NCBI RefSeq assembly: GCF_017084525.1
Contig: NZ_CP070950.1
Span: 2,666,001-2,730,000, forward strand
DNA length: 64,000 nucleotides
Reading direction: 5' to 3'
DNA from: Conexibacter sp. SYSU D00693
GTDB lineage: Bacteria; Actinomycetota; Thermoleophilia; Solirubrobacterales; Solirubrobacteraceae
The notes below the pieces were generated by a model. That model was not told the origin of the DNA. It saw nothing but the letters and a program-made list of their open reading frames with translations, and searched no databases. Shown in pieces: positions 8,601 to 15,456 of this stretch; positions within the stretch are counted from its first letter, which is position 1, and every line of letters starts with the position of its first letter. The position numbers were made by a program, and so were the translations under genes.

Positions 8601-9921
8601 CCTGACCGAGCTGCACCAGGACCTCAAGGCGCAGATCAAGGCCGCCGAGGACGCCGGCACCGCCGAGCAGCAGACGGGCGAGTACCAGCTGGACCGCTCG
8701 CCGTCGCCCGACGTCAAGACCGCGGTCTCGGCCGACCGCCTGCGGGTCCTCAACGAGGAGCTGCTGGCCGTCCCGGAGGGCTTCACGGTCCACCCGAAGC
8801 TCGTCAAGCAGCTCGAGCGCCGGCGCACCGCCCTGGGCGAGGACGGCGGCATCGACTGGGCGCACGCCGAGGCGCTGGCCTACGCGTCGCTGCTCACCGA
8901 GGGCATCCCGGTCCGCCTCACCGGCCAGGACGCCGAGCGCGGCACGTTCTCCCAGCGCCACCTGGTGCTCCACGACGCCAAGACGGGCCAGACCGTCTCG
9001 CCGATCCAGAACCTGCCCGGCGCGCTCGCGCCGTTCGAGCTGCACAACTCGCCGCTGAGCGAGATCGCGTGCCTGGGCTTCGAGTACGGCTACTCCGCCG
9101 AGGCGCCCGAGACGCTCGTGCTGTGGGAGGCGCAGTTCGGCGACTTCGCCAACTCCGCGCAGGTCATCATCGACCAGTTCCTGGTCTCCGGCCTGGCCAA
9201 GTGGGGCCAGACCTCGCGGCTGACGCTCCTGCTGCCCCACGGCTACGAGGGCTCGGGCCCCGAGCACTCCTCCGCCCGCCTCGAGCGCTTCCTGCAGCTC
9301 GCCGCCGAGGGCAACATCCGCGTCGCGAACCTCACGACGCCGGCGCAGTACTTCCACCTGCTGCGCCGTCAGGCCCGCATCGTCAAGCAGCGCCCGCTCG
9401 TCGTCTTCACGCCGAAGTCGCTGCTGCGCCTCCCCCAGGCGACCAACCGCATCGAGCACCTCGCCGACACGCAGTTCTTCCCCGTCCTGGGTGAGCCGCG
9501 GGTGCCGGTGGAGAAGGTCCGCCGGCTGCTGCTCTGCACCGGCAAGGTCTACTACGACCTCAAGAGCCACCCGATGCGCGAGGACAACGAGGGCGTCGCG
9601 ATCGGCCGCGTCGAGCTGCTCTACCCCTTCCCGGAGGGGCAGATCAAGGAGCTCATCGGGACCTACCCGAACCTCGAGGAGGTCGTGTGGGTCCAGGAGG
9701 AGCCGCGCAACATGGGCGCCCGCGCGCACATGATGCCGCGCCTCATGCAGGCCCTCCCGGAGCACCTGAAGTTCGGCTACGTCGGCCGGCCGGAGCGGGC
9801 GAGCCCGGGCGAGGGCTACCCCGCCGCGCACACCGCCGAGCAGAACCGGATCCTGCGCACCGCGCTGGACCTCGGGCGGCCGGTGTCGCTGTACCCCAAG
9901 AAGACGCCGGGCGAGCGCTAG
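5608..9921 (+). CDS. 2-oxoglutarate dehydrogenase E2-E1 fusion with two lipoyl domains
   Basis: This 1437-residue protein joins a complete E2 to E1. Lipoyl domain 1 covers residues 4-80 (STDKVDVEVP, Lys47) and lipoyl domain 2 about 113-190 (STDKVDMELP, Lys157). An E3-binding domain (TPVAARAAAAEGVDL...GRVTKQDVL) lies near 223-262, the succinyltransferase core near 300-520 with DHRIIQG (His490), and the thiamine-diphosphate E1 from about 570 to the end, with GMAHRGRLNVLAHNLGRP at 732 and HGDAAFPGQG at 842. It would turn 2-oxoglutarate into succinyl-CoA with a separate E3. Mycobacterial Kgd and corynebacterial OdhA fuse only the E2 core to E1 and borrow lipoyl groups from another E2. Here the lipoyl and E3-binding parts are built in. 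The Ala/Pro-rich linkers are typical of swinging arms. Confidence 0.95.
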   Translation: MAVDTTIQVVAPGAGESVTEGEILEWHVEEGDRIETDATIVEISTDKVDVEVPSPATGVVVKLHVAAGDTVTVGQLLAEIQPDDGAAPTEPDAPAPTASADGAGAADDGAAGGGEVIDIDTPAGGESVTEATVLEWSVKVGDSVEDGQTVVELSTDKVDMELPAPAAGVITEILAEEGDTVVPHQTIARMQVGAGKAKPAGGDAPSNGAATSAPAPSTPASDVKATPVAARAAAAEGVDLGAVTGTGPQGRVTKQDVLDAKAGGGTSKAAPASSNGASAASAEASRQQLKGGAAMLAKYMDESRSIPTATSFRTMTVTVMDGRRKELKAAGHKASFTHLIAYAIALAATQDMPVMAHHFDEADGKGFRVDDGQVNLGIAVDVQKRDGSRTLMVPVIRDAGRLSFRDFKAAFDDLIARARENKLTADDLVGANVSLTNPGGIGTIASVPRLMTGQGTIIATGSIAYPVGLGAIGDMIGAEKVMTMTSTYDHRIIQGAESGQFLQVVEAYLQGENGFYEGVFGSLGVQPGPTPAPPAPAAAAAAARESAPSGATQAQVDEELLVAVQAATSLVKAHRTHGHLAARLDPLGTEPEGDPALDPETVGLTPELMAKIPAKVLRIFVPGATLADALPHLRETYCGTISYEIEHIASHRQRTWLREKIESGEYRKPLTTEESKALLKRLVEVDAFERFMHKAYLGQKQFSIEGLDMTVPMLDEMIQLAAAHGAREVVVGMAHRGRLNVLAHNLGRPYETIFAEFEGASTLEAVTTIPQGGTGDVKYHHGAQGSYQLANGESILVNLESNPSHLEFVHPVVVGAARAAQTTRQGPHAHRDTDNAVPVVLHGDAAFPGQGVVAEALNLQALDGYKVGGTLHIVQNNQVGFTTDPEDSRSTRWASDLAKGFDTPIIHVNADDVGACISAVRLAFAFRQEFGHDVVIDLIGYRRFGHNEADEPAYTQPEMYSVIKRKKRVSELFAERLVGDGAVSQDDVDRERDTIWARLTELHQDLKAQIKAAEDAGTAEQQTGEYQLDRSPSPDVKTAVSADRLRVLNEELLAVPEGFTVHPKLVKQLERRRTALGEDGGIDWAHAEALAYASLLTEGIPVRLTGQDAERGTFSQRHLVLHDAKTGQTVSPIQNLPGALAPFELHNSPLSEIACLGFEYGYSAEAPETLVLWEAQFGDFANSAQVIIDQFLVSGLAKWGQTSRLTLLLPHGYEGSGPEHSSARLERFLQLAAEGNIRVANLTTPAQYFHLLRRQARIVKQRPLVVFTPKSLLRLPQATNRIEHLADTQFFPVLGEPRVPVEKVRRLLLCTGKVYYDLKSHPMREDNEGVAIGRVELLYPFPEGQIKELIGTYPNLEEVVWVQEEPRNMGARAHMMPRLMQALPEHLKFGYVGRPERASPGEGYPAAHTAEQNRILRTALDLGRPVSLYPKKTPGER

Positions 9922-10805
9922 CCCGCCCGGCCGAGGGCGGCCCGCACGGCCGCGGCGCTCGGGGCGATCTCGGGCGCCAGCCGGTCGAGCAGGACGCCCC
10001 AGCCGGCGTGCTGGTCGATCGTCCCCTGCACCTGGGCGGCGCCGGCCTCGAGGTCGCCGGCGGCGGCCTGCGCCAGGCCGGCCCAGAAGCGCAGCTCGAC
10101 GTTGTCGGGGAGGATCCGCGAGGCCGCCCCGTACTCGCGTCCGGCCTCGGCGTGGTGGCCGCTGCCGGCCAGCTCGTCGCCCGCGGTGGCGTGGGCGTAG
10201 GCGTCGTGCATGTCGAGCAGGCGGCCCAGCTCGGCGACCGGGTCGGGGTGGTCCTCGATGCGCAGGTCGACCTCGCGGCGCCACGGCTCGCCGGTGGGCC
10301 CGACGACGACGAGCGTCGCGGACTGGCGCCCGCGGACGTCGCCGCCGGCGCGCTCGGCGGCCTGCGCGGCGGCGAGGAGCCGGCGGGCGAGCGGGCCGCC
10401 GGTGGCGCCGAAGGCCTCGACCATCGCCTCGGGCACCCCGGCGCGGGCCATCATGTTGGCCTGCGCCGTGCAGTCGGGGCCGGAGGCGTGGCCGGCCTCG
10501 CCGATGCAGCCCGGCCCGGTGTGGTTGGCCGGCGCGCCGCCGGGCGTGAGCACGCCCACCTGGCGGTAGGTGCGCACCTCGTCGTTGAGCAGGAGGGCGT
10601 CGAGCGCCTCGCGCGGCGCCTCGCCGAGCTCGAGGCGGTCGAGCATCCGGGGGCCGTAGGCGGGGTCGGCCACGGACTGGGTGGCGACGGCGCCGACGCC
10701 GGGCCGCGCCCAGGCGACGATCGAGCCGACGGAGAACCAGTGCGACTGGACGACGACGCCCATCCGGCCGCTGGCCGGGTCGCGCCCCACGAGCGAGTAC
10801 GTCAT
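9918..10805 (-). CDS. DUF1028 family protein (Ntn-hydrolase-like fold)
   Basis: The 295-residue protein starts at the ATG at 10805 (MTYSLVGRDPASGRMGVVVQS), the normal N-terminus of DUF1028. The family continues with VGAVATQSVADPAYGPRML, CIGEAGHASGPDCTAQANMM and SATLVVV. DUF1028 proteins have an N-terminal-nucleophile-hydrolase-like core of unknown reaction. The last 90 residues add a peptidoglycan-binding or TPR-like tail (HAEAGREYGAASRILPDNVELRFWAG), also common in this family. The gene diverges from yjbQ with only 16 bp between start codons and converges on the dehydrogenase gene through a shared CTAG. Confidence 0.87.
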   Translation of the reverse strand: MTYSLVGRDPASGRMGVVVQSHWFSVGSIVAWARPGVGAVATQSVADPAYGPRMLDRLELGEAPREALDALLLNDEVRTYRQVGVLTPGGAPANHTGPGCIGEAGHASGPDCTAQANMMARAGVPEAMVEAFGATGGPLARRLLAAAQAAERAGGDVRGRQSATLVVVGPTGEPWRREVDLRIEDHPDPVAELGRLLDMHDAYAHATAGDELAGSGHHAEAGREYGAASRILPDNVELRFWAGLAQAAAGDLEAGAAQVQGTIDQHAGWGVLLDRLAPEIAPSAAAVRAALGRAG

Positions 10806-10821
10806 GCCAGCATGCTGCCGC

Positions 10822-11241
10822 ATGTGGGCCCAGCACCGGATCGAGCTCGCGCCCCGGCCCCGCGGGTTCCACCTGGTGACCGACGAGGTGCTGCGGGGCG
10901 TCCCCGAGCTGGGCGAGGTGCGGGTCGGGCTCCTGCACCTGCTCATCCAGCACACGTCGGCGTCGCTGACGCTCAACGAGAACGCGTCGCCCGACGTGCG
11001 GCGCGACTTCGAGACGTGGGTGAACGCCTCGGTGCCCGAGGAGTTCGCCTGGACGCACACGCTCGAGGGTCCCGACGACATGCCCGCGCACGTCAAGGCG
11101 TCGCTCATGGGACCGTCGCTGACGCTGCCGGTGCGCGACGGCCGGCCGGCGCTGGGCACGTGGCAGGGCATCTACCTCTGCGAGCACCGCGACCGCGGCG
11201 GGTCGCGGGCGGTCGTCGCCACCCTCCACGGCGAGGGCTAG
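10822..11241 (+). CDS. YjbQ/UPF0047 family protein (secondary thiamine-phosphate synthase-like)
   Basis: The 139-residue protein is full length for this family. It has the hallmark HTSASLTLNENASPDVRRD around residue 50 and HVKASLMGPSLTLPV followed by LGTWQGIYLCEHRDR near the C-terminus; the histidines and arginine of these motifs line the phosphate-binding pocket in solved structures. YjbQ can replace ThiE weakly in vivo, but its normal role is unclear. I took the ATG at 10822 because the homologous N-terminus begins at this point. The next gene follows after 8 bp. Confidence 0.9.
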   Translation: MWAQHRIELAPRPRGFHLVTDEVLRGVPELGEVRVGLLHLLIQHTSASLTLNENASPDVRRDFETWVNASVPEEFAWTHTLEGPDDMPAHVKASLMGPSLTLPVRDGRPALGTWQGIYLCEHRDRGGSRAVVATLHGEG

Positions 11242-11249
11242 GGCGCGAC

Positions 11250-11591
11250 GTGGGCCTGTTCGACCTCTTCCGCGCGATGCGCGACGTCGAGACGGTGCGC
11301 CTCGAGCTGCACTTCGTCAAGCCCGCCGAGGAGGCGGCGCGCGAGGTCGTCGAGGACGCGCGGCTGCACTGGTGGGACCGCGACGACGGGACCGTCGACG
11401 TGTCGGGCGACGGCGCGCACGCCGTGGCGCTGCGGGCGCTCGAGGCGGCCAAGGCGACCGTCCCGGCGGAGCGCGAGCGGGTGGCGGAGCTCGAGGAGCG
11501 CCTGCAGCGGATCCTGCTGCCCCGGCTCGCGGCGCTCGAGGCGCAGGAGCCGCCCGAGCCGTGGGTCCACCCGGACCAGCGGACGCGCTAG
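11250..11591 (+). CDS. hypothetical protein downstream of yjbQ
   Basis: The 113-residue product starts at a GTG at 11250, eight bp after yjbQ, so the two are probably co-transcribed. It begins MGLFDLFRAMRD, has a short beta-strand region (VRLELHFV, GTVDVSGDGAHAVAL) and then a strongly charged helix rich in Glu, Arg and Leu (ATVPAERERVAELEERLQRIL) that could form a coiled coil. There is no signal peptide or cysteine. I do not recognise the family. Its TAG stop is inside CTAG 11588-11591, whose other strand terminates the small candidate gene opposite. Confidence 0.7.
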   Translation: MGLFDLFRAMRDVETVRLELHFVKPAEEAAREVVEDARLHWWDRDDGTVDVSGDGAHAVALRALEAAKATVPAERERVAELEERLQRILLPRLAALEAQEPPEPWVHPDQRTR

Positions 11592-11647
11592 GTCCCGCGC
11601 CCCGTGCGGGCGCCGGTGGTGCGGATCTTCGGGATCGGAGCGGCCAT
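11588..11647 (-). CDS. candidate 19-residue basic peptide gene
   Basis: A 20-codon frame (ATG at 11647, TAG at 11590-11588) encodes MAAPIPKIRTTGARTGRGT. It is preceded by a near-perfect Shine-Dalgarno, GGAGGTGA, five nt before the ATG, whose last three bases are the TGA of the peptidase gene upstream, so translation would be coupled to it. Its stop shares CTAG with the convergent gene on the plus strand, the same arrangement as accepted convergent pairs here. The peptide has four basic and no acidic residues. No family is recognised. It may be real or a coincidence of a strong ribosome site. Confidence 0.4.
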   Translation of the reverse strand: MAAPIPKIRTTGARTGRGT

Positions 11648-11652
11648 CTGGG

Positions 11653-12438
11653 TCACCTCCCTCCCCGGTGTCGCATGGCGCGGAACTCGCGGATGTCGTC
11701 GGGCACGACCCGCTCGGGGCCGACCGGCACGCCGAGCAGCTCGGGCTGGTGGCGGCGGCGCACCAGCTCGCCGCCGACCGCGTCGACGCGCAGGGCGGTC
11801 GAGCCGGGGCGCGCGCTGACGATCCGCTCGACGGTGTCGCCCTTGAGGACCAGGCCGACGCCGTCGTCGCACGCCCAGCCGCCGGGCAGGCGCCCGCTCT
11901 TGACGCTCTCGAGGTAGACGGGCAGGCGCGCGGGCTCGCCGTCGGCGTGGACGCTCAGCGAGCCGCTGAGGAACCCCAGGCCCTCGTAGGGCTCGGGCGG
12001 GCCGCCGGACATCGTCACGCCGCCCTCGAACCAGCACATCGCGCCGGCGCTCAGGCCGGCGAGCACGATGCCGCGCTCCCACGCCTCGTGGAGGATCCCG
12101 TCGAGGCCGTGGGCCCGCCAGATGGCGAGCATGTTGCGCATGGAGCCGCCGCCGACGTACACGGCGTCCTGGCTGAGGACGACGTCGCGCAGCGGGCGCT
12201 TGGAGCCGTGCAGGCGGAAGAGCGAGAGGTGCGTGGCGCGGCAGCGGTCGCCGAAGGTCGCGTGGAAGGCGGCGATCTGCTCGCGCGGGTCGCCGGAGGC
12301 GGTCGGCAGGAAGAGCACGCGCGGCTCGGGCGTGTCGCGGCACAGCTCGAGGACCAGCGCGTCGAGCGCGGGGTCCCCTGGCGTCGACGTGAAGCCGCCG
12401 CCGCCCATGGCGAAGATCGTGGGCTCGCGGTCGGTCAT
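11653..12438 (-). CDS. peptidase E-like serine hydrolase (family S51), paralogue 1
   Basis: The 261-residue protein has the S51 nucleophile elbow AGLSAGAMCWFEGG with Ser130, preceded by a glycine-rich VYVGGGSMRNMLA and followed by SLSVHADGEPAR with a candidate catalytic histidine. S51 enzymes cleave Asp-X dipeptides (PepE) or cyanophycin; this length fits PepE-like proteins. The ATG at 12438 overlaps the stop of the neighbouring paralogue by ATGA. The gene's last codons contain the ribosome binding site of the small downstream frame. Which peptide it cuts is unknown. Confidence 0.87.
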   Translation of the reverse strand: MTDREPTIFAMGGGGFTSTPGDPALDALVLELCRDTPEPRVLFLPTASGDPREQIAAFHATFGDRCRATHLSLFRLHGSKRPLRDVVLSQDAVYVGGGSMRNMLAIWRAHGLDGILHEAWERGIVLAGLSAGAMCWFEGGVTMSGGPPEPYEGLGFLSGSLSVHADGEPARLPVYLESVKSGRLPGGWACDDGVGLVLKGDTVERIVSARPGSTALRVDAVGGELVRRRHQPELLGVPVGPERVVPDDIREFRAMRHRGGR

Positions 12439-13181
12439 GCGGGCACCGCCGCCGGTTCCGGCAGCGGCGCGCCCAGGTACCGGGTCGGGACCGGGACCTC
12501 GACCACCTCGTCGTTGACGAGCTCCACGCGGTGGGCCTTGGCCTTCGGGCGCGAGGCGACGGCCTCGGCCAGCTCGCGCCCCTCGAAGCGGATGGCGGCG
12601 CCGTCGTCCACGCCCCAGCCGGGGAGCATCCCGTCGCCGACCATCTGGCGGTACTCGACGCTGCGCTCGGGCTCGCCGTCGTAGTGCACGCAGTTGGACC
12701 ACGGCAGCAGGCCGAGGCCGCGCACGCGCTGGGGCGGGCCGTGGAAGGCGGTGACCGACTCGCTGAACCAGCAGAGGCTGCCGGCGCTCAGGCCGCAGAG
12801 CACGACGCCCTTGCGCCACGCGCGGCGCAGCATCTGGTCGACGCCGTGCGCGCGCCAGGCGCCCAGGAGGCTGAGGACGCTGCCGCCGCCGACGTAGATG
12901 AGGTCCTGGTCGAGCAGGTGGGCCTGGAGGTCGCCCTCGACCGCGCCGGCGCCCTTGTCGCGGCGGAAGAGGGAGACGTGCGAGCAGTCGGCCCGGCTGG
13001 CGAAGGTCCGGTAGAAGCGCACGACGTAGTGGTCGGCGTCCCCGGAGGCGGTCGGCACGAAGCAGACCTTCGGGCGTTCGACCCCCGTGAGGCCCAGGAC
13101 GTAGTCGTCGAGCAGCGGGTTGCCGGCCTCCATGGAGAAGCCACCGCCTCCGAACGCGACGATCTGCGGCACGCGGGCCAT
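12435..13181 (-). CDS. peptidase E-like serine hydrolase (family S51), paralogue 2
   Basis: The 248-residue protein is clearly paralogous to its neighbour: IVAFGGGGFSMEAGNPLLDDYVLG, LIYVGGGSVLSLLGAWRAHG, CGLSAGSLCWF with Ser132, and CVHYDGEPERS. I chose the ATG at 13181, which starts MARVPQIVAFGGGGF; the 14 upstream residues look non-coding. Tandem duplication of S51 genes with 4-bp overlap suggests that the two products act together or have split specificities. No cyanophycin synthetase is present in the window. Confidence 0.87.
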   Translation of the reverse strand: MARVPQIVAFGGGGFSMEAGNPLLDDYVLGLTGVERPKVCFVPTASGDADHYVVRFYRTFASRADCSHVSLFRRDKGAGAVEGDLQAHLLDQDLIYVGGGSVLSLLGAWRAHGVDQMLRRAWRKGVVLCGLSAGSLCWFSESVTAFHGPPQRVRGLGLLPWSNCVHYDGEPERSVEYRQMVGDGMLPGWGVDDGAAIRFEGRELAEAVASRPKAKAHRVELVNDEVVEVPVPTRYLGAPLPEPAAVPA

Positions 13182-13250
13182 GGCGTCACTGTCCCCGCTC
13201 GCGGAGGGCGGGGGCAGTGACACCCGGTCGAAGATCCGCCGGACCCTGCT

Positions 13251-14042
13251 CTACACCCGGGCCGGGACGACCTGCTCGAGGAACCGCGTGAGATGCGGGT
13301 TCACGGCGGCGGCGTGGGTGAAGTTCACGCCGTGGCCGGCGCCGGGGACCGCGACGAGCTCGGCGTCCAGGCCGTCGGCGAGCGCACGGGCGCGCTCCTC
13401 CTCGATGGCCAGGTCGCCCTCGCCCCAGATGACCATCGCGGGGGCGCGGATCTCGCCCAGGCGCGGGGTGAGGTCGTCGCGGCCCACGAGCGTCGTGTAG
13501 ATGCGGCGCAGGTTCTCCGGCGAGTTGGTGCGCCACTTGGCGATCCAGTGCTCGGCGCTCGGGTCGCCCGGCCCGATGACGATCGCGGCGATGGTCTGCG
13601 CGAGCTCGTCGCCGAGGCCCTGGGACGTCCACTGGTCCAGCAGCGCGTCGTAGGCCTGGCGCTTGTGCTCGTCCGTCCCCGCCTGGGTCGCGAAGAGCAC
13701 GAGGCCCTGGACGCGCTCGGGGTGGTTGATGGCCAGGCGCTGCGAGAGGTAGCCGCCCTGCGACATCCCCACCAGCACGGCCTGGTCGATGCCGAGGTGG
13801 TCCATGAGGCCGACGAGGTCGGACGCGCTGTCCCAGTAGGAGAAGTCCTCGTCGACCTCGCCGGTCTGGCCGTGGCCGCGCTCGTCCCACGTGATGCACC
13901 GGTAGCGGTCCTTCAGCGCCGCGACCTGCGCGTCGAACATCGAGCCGTCCATGAACAGCCCGTGGCTGAACACCACGGCCGGCCCGTCTCCCCCGGTGTC
14001 CTCGTAGTGCAGTCGGTGACCACCGACGTCCGCGAACGGCAT
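13251..14042 (-). CDS. alpha/beta hydrolase
   Basis: The 263-residue protein has the full alpha/beta-hydrolase layout: oxyanion segment VVFSHGLFMDGSMF near residue 28, nucleophile elbow VGMSQGGYLSQ with Ser94, the acid in MVIWGEGDLAIEEE, and the histidine in VPGAGHGVNFTHA close to the C-terminus. This is the 3-oxoadipate enol-lactonase / haloperoxidase-like branch, so an ester or lactone substrate is likely but not identified. A strong GAGGAGGAG ribosome binding site precedes the ATG at 14042. The gene lies 38 bp after the DUF6285-like gene on the same strand. Confidence 0.88.
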   Translation of the reverse strand: MPFADVGGHRLHYEDTGGDGPAVVFSHGLFMDGSMFDAQVAALKDRYRCITWDERGHGQTGEVDEDFSYWDSASDLVGLMDHLGIDQAVLVGMSQGGYLSQRLAINHPERVQGLVLFATQAGTDEHKRQAYDALLDQWTSQGLGDELAQTIAAIVIGPGDPSAEHWIAKWRTNSPENLRRIYTTLVGRDDLTPRLGEIRAPAMVIWGEGDLAIEEERARALADGLDAELVAVPGAGHGVNFTHAAAVNPHLTRFLEQVVPARV

Positions 14043-14080
14043 GGCCTGCTCCTCCTCGTTCGACAGGGTGTCAGGCGACG

Positions 14081-14464
14081 CTACCGGTCCGCGTAGCCCG
14101 GATGTGCGACCTCCAGCCGCGCCCGGACCTCCTCGCGCAGCCCCCGCGCGATCTGCACCAGCTCTGCATCACGTCCGCCACGCCGCACCCCCCGCACGGG
14201 GTCAGACCCCGTCGCATCCCCCCGCTCGGGGTCAGACCCCGTCGCATCGGTGCCAGGGCCCGTCGCACGCTCGGGGTCAGACCCCGTCGCATCCTGGCGC
14301 TCGGGGTCAGACCCCGTCGCATGGAGCTCGCGGGCGGCGAGGGCGAGGGCGTGGGCCACGACGAGGAGGCGGCGGCGGGTGGCGGGGTCGGTGTCCGCGG
14401 CGATGGCGGCGACCTCGGCGGCGCAGCCCTCGACGAGGGCGCGGGCGTCGGGCTGGTCGGTCAT
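14081..14464 (-). CDS. DUF6285-like protein interrupted by in-frame ATGSDPER repeats
   Basis: The 127-residue protein starts at the ATG at 14464 (ATGA overlap with the phosphotransferase). Its two ends resemble DUF6285, the small helical protein that often accompanies acyl-CoA dehydrogenase and phosphotransferase genes: RRRLLVVAHALALAAREL near residue 35 and LVQIARGLREEVRARLEVAHPGY at the end. Between them, residues 49-91 consist of four ATGSDP units plus one degenerate unit (ATGPGTD), encoded by a palindromic DNA repeat spaced by multiples of three bases. The usual central part of the family appears to be replaced by the repeats. It may help the dehydrogenase; this is inferred only from neighbourhood. 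Confidence 0.72.
   Translation of the reverse strand: MTDQPDARALVEGCAAEVAAIAADTDPATRRRLLVVAHALALAARELHATGSDPERQDATGSDPERATGPGTDATGSDPERGDATGSDPVRGVRRGGRDAELVQIARGLREEVRARLEVAHPGYADR
14198..14315. repeat. four copies of the palindromic repeat GGGGTCAGACCCC inside a coding gene
   Basis: Exact copies lie at 14198-14210, 14228-14240, 14273-14285 and 14303-14315, each in the longer frame CTCGGGGTCAGACCCCGTCGCAT or close to it; a degenerate copy (GCCAGGGCCCGTCGCA) lies near 14252-14267. Start-to-start spacings are 30, 45 and 30 bp, all multiples of three, so the host frame is kept. Each copy is a six-plus-six palindrome around a central A. A fifth exact copy is found at 41720-41732. Confidence 0.9.
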
Positions 14465-15456
14465 GCGAGCTCCTCGACGAGGTCCAGCAGGTCCCACTCG
14501 ACCTCGGCGATGCGGCGGCCGAGGACGGCGCGCTCGAGGTGGCGGTGGCGGCCCTCGGCGTAGCCGGCGGCGTGGCGCAGGCAGTACAGGCCCCAGCGCA
14601 GCTGGCCGACGGCCTCCCAGTAGGCGACACGCCGCGGATCGACGAGCGCGGCCAGCCGTGGACCGCACGCCGCCCGGTAGGCGTCGAGGACCGGCTCGAG
14701 CCCGGCGAGGCCACCAGCGCGGCGACCGTCGGCACCGAAGCGCCAGGGGCGCAGGCAGAGGAAGCCGAGGTCCTCGGCGGGGTCGCCGGCGCGGCAGAAC
14801 TCCCAGTCGATGATGGCCCGCACGCGGCCGCCGTCGACGAGGACGTTGCCCAGCCGGAAGTCGCCGTGGACCAGGACCGGGTCGGCCTCGGGCGGCGGGT
14901 GCAGCTCGAGGACGCGCAGGGCGACGGCGAGCACCGCACGCTCGGGCGCGACCGCGTCGAGCTCCTCCGCCAGGTCGGCGAGGACGGCCCCGACCGCCCC
15001 ACCGGCCGGCACGTCGACGACGTCGGAGGCGTCCACCCCCGCCAGGGCGCCGAGCGCGGCGCCGAGGTCCTGCGCGACCGCCAGGCGCGCGCCGTCGTCC
15101 AGCGCCAGCACCCTGCGGGGGCTCGACGTCCCGGGCACGAGCGCGGCGACGTAGCCCGCGGTGCCGAACCGCCCTCCCGCCGGCTCGGCGCACAGCGGCT
15201 CGGGCACCGGGACGCCGGCGTCGCGCGCGGCCACCAGCGCCCGCAGCTCCTTGGCGGCGGTCATCGGCGGGTCGGTCTCCGTCGGGTGGTCGCGCTTGAG
15301 GACCCACCGCCCGCCGACGGTCCACGACTCGCGCGACGCGCCACCGGCCAGCCGCTCGATCGCGACGTCGGGTCCGGGGTCGGGCGCGCCGGCGTCGACG
15401 AGCGCCTCGCGCAGGAGCGCCGGGTCGGGCGCCGCGGCGACCAGCTCCGCCGTCAC
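14461..15456 (-). CDS. aminoglycoside-phosphotransferase-fold kinase, probable hydroxyacyl-CoA kinase
   Basis: The 331-residue protein has the APH/choline-kinase fold: a glycine-rich ATP loop (RLAGGASRESWTVGGRWVLKRD) near residue 36, the catalytic loop LVHGDFRLGNVLVDGG (Brenner motif, D and N) and the metal-binding IDWEFCRAGDPAEDLG. It overlaps by ATGA both the acyl-CoA dehydrogenase upstream and the DUF6285-like gene downstream. In human ACAD10 and ACAD11 an APH kinase is fused to an acyl-CoA dehydrogenase, and in Pseudomonas LvaA phosphorylates 4-hydroxyacyl-CoA before elimination. The same job is inferred here; antibiotic modification is unlikely. Confidence 0.85.
   Translation of the reverse strand: MTAELVAAAPDPALLREALVDAGAPDPGPDVAIERLAGGASRESWTVGGRWVLKRDHPTETDPPMTAAKELRALVAARDAGVPVPEPLCAEPAGGRFGTAGYVAALVPGTSSPRRVLALDDGARLAVAQDLGAALGALAGVDASDVVDVPAGGAVGAVLADLAEELDAVAPERAVLAVALRVLELHPPPEADPVLVHGDFRLGNVLVDGGRVRAIIDWEFCRAGDPAEDLGFLCLRPWRFGADGRRAGGLAGLEPVLDAYRAACGPRLAALVDPRRVAYWEAVGQLRWGLYCLRHAAGYAEGRHRHLERAVLGRRIAEVEWDLLDLVEELA

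Noticed and set aside
6012-9494. Second plus-strand frame inside the dehydrogenase gene
   Set aside because: Low-complexity Arg/Gly/Pro translation; the other frame is fully explained by lipoyl, E2 and E1 domains.
10808-10817. Third overlapping divergent promoter at CAGCATGCTG between DUF1028 and yjbQ
   Set aside because: The geometry is similar, but the hexamers would be CATGCT, lacking the first T of TANNNT; too weak to claim.
6769-11229. Minus-strand open frame of 1486 codons opposite the oxoglutarate dehydrogenase
   Set aside because: Its product has mirror-image composition with no domain, while the plus strand encodes five recognisable domains over the same bases.
14198-14315. CRISPR-like array
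   Set aside because: Repeats are 13-bp palindromes with 17-32 bp between them, translated in frame, with no leader or cas genes.
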